Positions 6,519-10,541 of a stretch of 10,541 nt of DNA are shown in pieces; within the stretch, counting starts at the first letter, position 1; the number at the start of each line of letters is the position of its first letter. The DNA is from JBLHGN01 sp047616325 (lineage in GTDB: Bacteria > Pseudomonadota > Gammaproteobacteria > Pseudomonadales > Cellvibrionaceae), in the NCBI GenBank assembly GCA_047616325.1, contig JBLHGN010000114.1:1-10541 (forward strand), given 5' to 3'. The notes beneath the pieces were generated by a model, which saw nothing but the letters and a program-made list of their open reading frames with translations, did not search any database and was not told where the DNA came from. The translations under genes and the position numbers were made by a program.

Positions 6519-9500
6519 ATGAATCAGAACATTGAGCAAGCCTTACAAGTCCTAAAGAGCTGGCACCTGGTTGAATTCTTCCAACCCTATGATGTGCCAG
6601 ACTCTAATGACCCGACAAAACCCATGCCCAAAATAATGGCGGAGGAATTGCAGCGCCATGGGAATAAGCTCTTGCCTTGGCTGAATGCCGAGTGTAAAGA
6701 TCAACTCAATATTCCTCATCATAAAAAGGTGGTTTATCAACTCTATTTAGGTGTGTTTGATAAAGGTTTACTGGCAACACTTGTTAATCAAAAACTGGGC
6801 GAAGCACCCGATGAGTGTACGCGTCAGGAGTGGGACGAGCGGCTGGACAGCGAAGGAACAACCTGTTTTGCAAAGTTGTCTTTGGATGAATTTGGTAGCC
6901 CCAACTTTGAAGACATGTCGGTAAGCACTTTGCCCTGGGCTTTATCGCATTTGCAGAAGGGTACTACCGATAAAATGTCTTACGACGCTTTCGCGGACCG
7001 CTGTGAGCTATTGGAGGAGGAGTTAAACCGGCTCTCGTCTATGTTGATGCCACACCCTGTTGATGCGACCCGAAGCACAATGACGGCGGAGCTTATTTTT
7101 CGCCTCGTTCAATCTCTTTATGTTTGGGCCGATTTCATACCTAATGTTACGAATAACAGTGTTTTTAGTTTGGGCTTTTACGAGTTGGCGCAAAGAAAAG
7201 AAAAATTCCTCGTTGATCAGTCTGATGCTAATGCGGCTGAAAACGAGAGAGTGAGGGCTAAAAAACTTAGCAAAGCTTCTCAAACTACTAACAATGTAGG
7301 TGATGACGAGAAAGAGAAAGAGAAAGAGAAGGACGAAGATGCTGAGCAAATAGATGATGAACGTTTAATGCCTATTCTAAACAGTTTCTATCTGGAAGAT
7401 ATAGAGCGCGTTATTCGTCGTTTGAAAGCAGGGGAGCGCCCAGAACCGCTTTTAAGTTATTTGGGTAACATTAGCGAGAGGCACCCAGACCTATACACAC
7501 AAGGCGGTTTAAAACTTATCCAGCAGCGGTTAGTGCCCTTGTTAACCCCGCCAGGTCGTTGGATGGCAGAGCCCAAGAATCATTTGTCGTTAATGCAACA
7601 ATTTGCGGTGAATACAGCGTTTAAAGCCTTGGAGCAGGGCGGATTGCTCTCGGTAAATGGGCCGCCTGGCACGGGTAAAACAACCTTGTTGCGCGATATC
7701 GTTGCCCAAAATGTGGTGGCACGCGCAGAAGTGTTGGCTAAGTTTTCTCGTGCTACCGAGGGGCTAGACGGTGACGGCTATCCGATAGAAGCGTTAGCAG
7801 GTTTTGAGATGGTTGTAGCATCGACAAATAATGCGGCTGTCGAAAATATCTCAAAAGAGTTGCCGCGCATAGATTCTTTAGGTGAAGAGTTTCAGCAACA
7901 TGATTATATGCGCCCGGTGGCCAGTATGGTCAATGCCAAAAAGAATCGTAAGGGCCTTTTACCTACCGAGACGGAAGAGCGGTGTTGGGGCATGGTTTCG
8001 GCCGTTACAGGTCGGAAAAGTAAACGCGACAGGTTTAAAGATGATTTTTTCTTTACGGCGCATTATAAAAAAGAGACGACGGGAGAAAGGAACCGCGACC
8101 CACGCTATGATTATCTCAATTTCTGGCAGTGGAAGCGAGTAGAACCGCCTGTCACATTTAAAGAAAGCAAACATATCTTTAATGAAAAGCGGAAAGAGTT
8201 GGAAGCCTATCAGCGTGATTTACATGACTATGCGCATTTATTCGAAACGCTAGAGGGGAAAGATGAAAATGGCGCTACTAAACATGAGCAAAGCCAAGAG
8301 CAGGCGTGTATTCAGATAGTTAACAGGGAAAAAGTGGCCTTAGAAAAGCTCAACAGCGATTTTGTATTGCTGAATGAAGAAGTCGAGATTGAAACCCAAG
8401 ACCTTGCTATAAACAAACAGCAACTTAAAGCTTGGTGGCAGGTTTTGTTTGATCGCAATAGTTACAAAGAGCTAAAAAAGTTAGTCTCTGAAAAGGAAAT
8501 AAATACATTAAACCTCAAGCGAAAAAGATTATTCGTCAAAAAAGAGTTTAAAACGGTAGAGGGTAATCTAAGTGTTGCCAACTCAAACTATCGTTTGGCA
8601 AAAAGTAATCTGCAAAATGCGCTGGATAAATATCGGCTAGAATGTCAAAGGCTGGCAGAGTACAAGAAACGGTTTGCTAAACTGCCGTTGCCTCGCTTGG
8701 GTGATGAAATAGAATCTGACCTTATTCAGCGTGCGTGCTATTTCCAAAACGAAGCACTTAATCGCCTTCGCTCTCAATTATTTGCGTGTGGTCTTAACCT
8801 GCACCAGTCTTGGATCGCTGAGGTGAGTAGAAATAGGCAATATGTCGATAATGTTCTATTTAAATTGAGCGATTTGTTGCAAGGCAAGCAAGTTAAAAAC
8901 CCCAAAGCATTGTGGACGGCTTTATTTATGATGGTGCCGGTGTTGTCGACAACATTCGCATCCTTAGCTCGGCAGTTTAAAGAACTTGGCACGGGCGATA
9001 TTGGTTGGCTGTTGATTGATGAGGCGGGGCAGGCCATACCACAAGCAGCGGTTGGTGGCCTTTGGCGAGCAAAACGTGTGTTGGTAGTTGGTGACCCTCT
9101 GCAAGTCGAACCCGTATTTACAACGCCTCCTAAATTGGTGGAATTTTTAACAGAGCGCATTCTAGGGCAGGCTACCGAAACTTGGTCGCCCAACGAAGTT
9201 TCTGTGCAAAAACTTGCCGATAGGGTTAACCCTTATGGTTGTGCGATAGAAATAAAAAATAAGCTAGAATGGATTGGAATACCATTGTGGGTTCATCGGC
9301 GTTGTATTGAGCCTATGTTTAGTGTCGCGAATGAAATTGCCTATGAAAGTCGAATGATTCATGGTGTCGAAGACTCAAAAATTCAGGCAATCCCGCATAA
9401 ATCGTTAGGCTTCAGTCGGTGGGTTTCTGTTGCGGGGCAGTGCAGTCGGCGGCAGTTTAATCCCGAACATGCCACGGCCACGATAGAATTATTACAAACG

Positions 9501-9932
9501 GTTATAGAGGGCGAAGGTAACTTAGAGCATATCTATATTATTTCGCCTTTTCGTGCGGTAAAGGAAGAATTAAAGCGAAGTATTTCTATGGACGTCTTGG
9601 GCTTAGCGTTTCCATCTCAAGACCAAAAGAAAAAGTTTTATCTGTGGCATAGAAATAACATCGGTACTGTGCATACTTTTCAGGGTAAAGAAAATGATAC
9701 AGTCATTCTGGTGTTGGGTTGTGATCAACAAAACAGTGGTGGGGCGGTATGGGCGGCAAGCAAACCCAATATTCTTAATGTTGCAATAACGCGCGCGAAA
9801 AAACACCTTTTTGTGATTGGTGATAGAGATGTGTGGGCGGGAAGGGAAAGTTTTAAGGTATTAGCTAAATACTTAGATTTTTTAGAAAATAAGGAATTAC
9901 AAACGGAAGTGAAGATAGGTGAGGGTGTTTAA
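6519..9932 (+). CDS. Large DNA2/UPF1-like superfamily 1 helicase (AAA_11/AAA_12 type)
   Basis: The 1137-residue protein has a full set of superfamily 1 helicase motifs: Walker A GPPGTGKTT (381-389), motif Ia-like VVASTNNAAVENI (432-444), Walker B LLIDEAGQA (831-839), motif III VGDPLQVEPVF (857-867), a motif IV-like WVHRRCIEPM (924-933), motif V GTVHTFQGKENDTV (1049-1062) and motif VI NVAITRAKKHLFVIGD (1087-1102). This is the UPF1/DNA2-like branch acting on RNA or DNA. Between Walker A and B is a 440-residue insert that is largely charged and helical, probably coiled coil at about 550-720. The N-terminal 370 residues, starting with a WHLVEFFQPYDVP segment, form a region I do not recognise, divided by a Lys/Glu/Asp-rich linker at 261-282. 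The protein ends soon after motif VI, with no fused nuclease visible. It lies 110 bp after the peptidase gene in the same direction, so it may be a defence gene co-expressed with the R-M operon; that role is inferred from position. Confidence 0.9.
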   Translation: MNQNIEQALQVLKSWHLVEFFQPYDVPDSNDPTKPMPKIMAEELQRHGNKLLPWLNAECKDQLNIPHHKKVVYQLYLGVFDKGLLATLVNQKLGEAPDECTRQEWDERLDSEGTTCFAKLSLDEFGSPNFEDMSVSTLPWALSHLQKGTTDKMSYDAFADRCELLEEELNRLSSMLMPHPVDATRSTMTAELIFRLVQSLYVWADFIPNVTNNSVFSLGFYELAQRKEKFLVDQSDANAAENERVRAKKLSKASQTTNNVGDDEKEKEKEKDEDAEQIDDERLMPILNSFYLEDIERVIRRLKAGERPEPLLSYLGNISERHPDLYTQGGLKLIQQRLVPLLTPPGRWMAEPKNHLSLMQQFAVNTAFKALEQGGLLSVNGPPGTGKTTLLRDIVAQNVVARAEVLAKFSRATEGLDGDGYPIEALAGFEMVVASTNNAAVENISKELPRIDSLGEEFQQHDYMRPVASMVNAKKNRKGLLPTETEERCWGMVSAVTGRKSKRDRFKDDFFFTAHYKKETTGERNRDPRYDYLNFWQWKRVEPPVTFKESKHIFNEKRKELEAYQRDLHDYAHLFETLEGKDENGATKHEQSQEQACIQIVNREKVALEKLNSDFVLLNEEVEIETQDLAINKQQLKAWWQVLFDRNSYKELKKLVSEKEINTLNLKRKRLFVKKEFKTVEGNLSVANSNYRLAKSNLQNALDKYRLECQRLAEYKKRFAKLPLPRLGDEIESDLIQRACYFQNEALNRLRSQLFACGLNLHQSWIAEVSRNRQYVDNVLFKLSDLLQGKQVKNPKALWTALFMMVPVLSTTFASLARQFKELGTGDIGWLLIDEAGQAIPQAAVGGLWRAKRVLVVGDPLQVEPVFTTPPKLVEFLTERILGQATETWSPNEVSVQKLADRVNPYGCAIEIKNKLEWIGIPLWVHRRCIEPMFSVANEIAYESRMIHGVEDSKIQAIPHKSLGFSRWVSVAGQCSRRQFNPEHATATIELLQTVIEGEGNLEHIYIISPFRAVKEELKRSISMDVLGLAFPSQDQKKKFYLWHRNNIGTVHTFQGKENDTVILVLGCDQQNSGGAVWAASKPNILNVAITRAKKHLFVIGDRDVWAGRESFKVLAKYLDFLENKELQTEVKIGEGV
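7308..7331 (+). repeat. 6-bp tandem repeat encoding a Glu-Lys linker in the helicase
   Basis: GAGAAA is repeated three times and followed by GAGAAG, encoding Glu-Lys four times within an acidic/charged linker (residues about 261-282) that separates two parts of the N-terminal region. Unit changes keep the reading frame. Confidence 0.8.
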
Positions 9933-10090
9933 GGCACGGGTCATCTTTATAGGGATAGAAGCCAGCGGCCTATATGCGGATTCCTACTCCGTCGAAATTG
10001 CTTTGCAGCTAGACACTACAAAGCGACAACTAGCCTGACACAGGGGGTGACACAGGGGGCTCCCTCCTCTGAGCGGACTGAGACTCTACC
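9933..10090. other. Spacer between convergent genes
   Basis: This 158-bp stretch separates the helicase stop from the stop of the minus-strand gene. It holds a tandem 12-bp direct repeat (10036-10059) and a weak 6-bp inverted repeat, GCTTTG at 10000-10005 with CAAAGC at 10019-10024. Neither is followed by a T run on either strand. I see no convincing terminator, promoter or RNA gene. Confidence 0.5.
10036..10059. repeat. Tandem 12-bp direct repeat TGACACAGGGGG
   Basis: Two exact adjacent copies lie at 10036-10047 and 10048-10059. On the minus strand they read CCCCCTGTGTCA. Similar GTGTCA/CCCC words occur in repeats near REP-associated Y1 transposases, as far as I recall, so it may be a scar of a repeat family; no transposase gene is present here. 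Confidence 0.7.
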
Positions 10091-10541
10091 TTACGGCCGA
10101 AGTAATTGATTAATGATTTCTGCCTCTTGCTTATCAAGCGTTTCACCTGTTCTTATTTTACCGAGTAAGTCTTCTTTATTTATACCCCCTATATCAACGC
10201 CTCCTAGAATGTCGCCTATATTAATATCTCCGATAATGTCTCCTAGGTCAATATCGTCATCGTTACCGTAGAAATCGGGATCATTTACACTCAGCGTTGT
10301 GAATCCATTGTCATCAGTCGTAATGCTCACAGTGCCCTCAGGCGCCTGTTGAATAATGTATTCAAGGTCCACGTTAATGCCACTTTCGTCGAACTTAGTT
10401 TTATCTTTCTTTCTTACCAGAGATAACACTTCTAAATGTGAAAATGTTACTCGGGTCAAATCAACATCAATACCTACATTAGCATCGTTATCGGTGTAAG
10501 AAATCGTACCGTCCTCAACCATGGCTTTAATCGCATCTTTA
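10091..10541 (-). CDS. Hypothetical Asp-rich protein, C-terminal part (5' end outside window)
   Basis: The minus-strand frame ends with TAA at 10091-10093 and stays open to the right edge, so the gene probably starts outside; an internal ATG at 10520-10522 would give 143 residues. I do not recognise the family. The visible 150 residues are acidic. A middle part is rich in Thr, Val and Ser and looks like beta structure (for example GTVSITTDDNGFTTLSVND). It is followed by a run of near-repeats of Ile-Gly-Asp-Ile (YGNDDDIDLGDIIGD, NIGDILGGVDIGGIN) and a short helical end, KEDLLGKIRTGETLDKQEAE. The Asp/Gly/Ile repeats could be a flexible or ion-binding segment, but no known calcium-binding repeat fits cleanly. 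No signal peptide or membrane segment is seen in the visible part. It converges with the helicase and is probably unrelated to the R-M operon. Confidence 0.7.
   Translation of the reverse strand, partial: KDAIKAMVEDGTISYTDNDANVGIDVDLTRVTFSHLEVLSLVRKKDKTKFDESGINVDLEYIIQQAPEGTVSITTDDNGFTTLSVNDPDFYGNDDDIDLGDIIGDINIGDILGGVDIGGINKEDLLGKIRTGETLDKQEAEIINQLLRP

Noticed and set aside
8774..9193. A minus-strand open frame of 139 codons opposite the helicase.
   Set aside because: It lies opposite the conserved Walker B and motif III region, so its openness follows from helicase codon use.
10000..10024. A hairpin candidate with GCTTTG and CAAAGC arms as a terminator for the helicase.
   Set aside because: The stem is only 6 bp with a 13-base loop and no T run follows.
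9933..10090. A mobile element or integrase attachment site beside the 12-bp repeat.
   Set aside because: No transposase or integrase frame, terminal inverted repeats or tRNA end are visible.

Overview
The window is a bacterial defence-type locus: the 3' part of a type I restriction-modification (R-M) operon followed by two associated genes, with a convergent unrelated gene at the right edge. Moderate GC content, compact operon structure with start/stop overlaps, and the general look of the HsdR, YgjP-like and helicase proteins suggest a gammaproteobacterium, possibly marine. This is an inference from style; nothing here fixes the genus.

Layout. Bases 1-422 are the C-terminal end of the DNA methyltransferase subunit HsdM, whose stop overlaps the start of hsdS (415-1767), the two-domain specificity subunit. 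hsdS is followed by a 457-bp stretch with no intact gene. It holds a stub copy of the hsdR 5' end (1794-1892) and a truncated rhuM-like gene (1917-2195). The motor/nuclease gene hsdR (2225-5716) comes next. Its stop overlaps the start of a YgjP/DUF45-type zinc metallopeptidase gene (5713-6408). That stop in turn overlaps a possible 35-codon ORF (6405-6512) built largely from a 9-bp tandem repeat, which lies in the same frame as the next gene, a 1137-residue DNA2/UPF1-like superfamily 1 helicase (6519-9932). A 158-bp spacer with a tandem 12-bp direct repeat separates it from a minus-strand, Asp-rich hypothetical protein that runs off the right end.

How the genes work together. HsdM and HsdS form the methyltransferase, HsdS choosing the bipartite DNA target. 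HsdR adds ATP-driven translocation and cleavage of unmethylated DNA. YgjP-like peptidases are known companions of type I R-M genes, but their role there is unclear. The large helicase sits downstream in the same direction and could be co-transcribed; its link to the R-M system is inferred from position only.

The most interesting places are the hsdS-hsdR junction and the repeat-rich leader of the helicase. At the junction, a 14-codon copy of the hsdR start differs from the real one only at silent sites and sits beside a decayed rhuM carrying a perfect 25-bp palindrome. In the helicase leader, a single stop codon separates a Ser/Ala repeat ORF from the helicase frame. I saw no tRNA, rRNA, CRISPR array, transposase or convincing rho-independent terminator.
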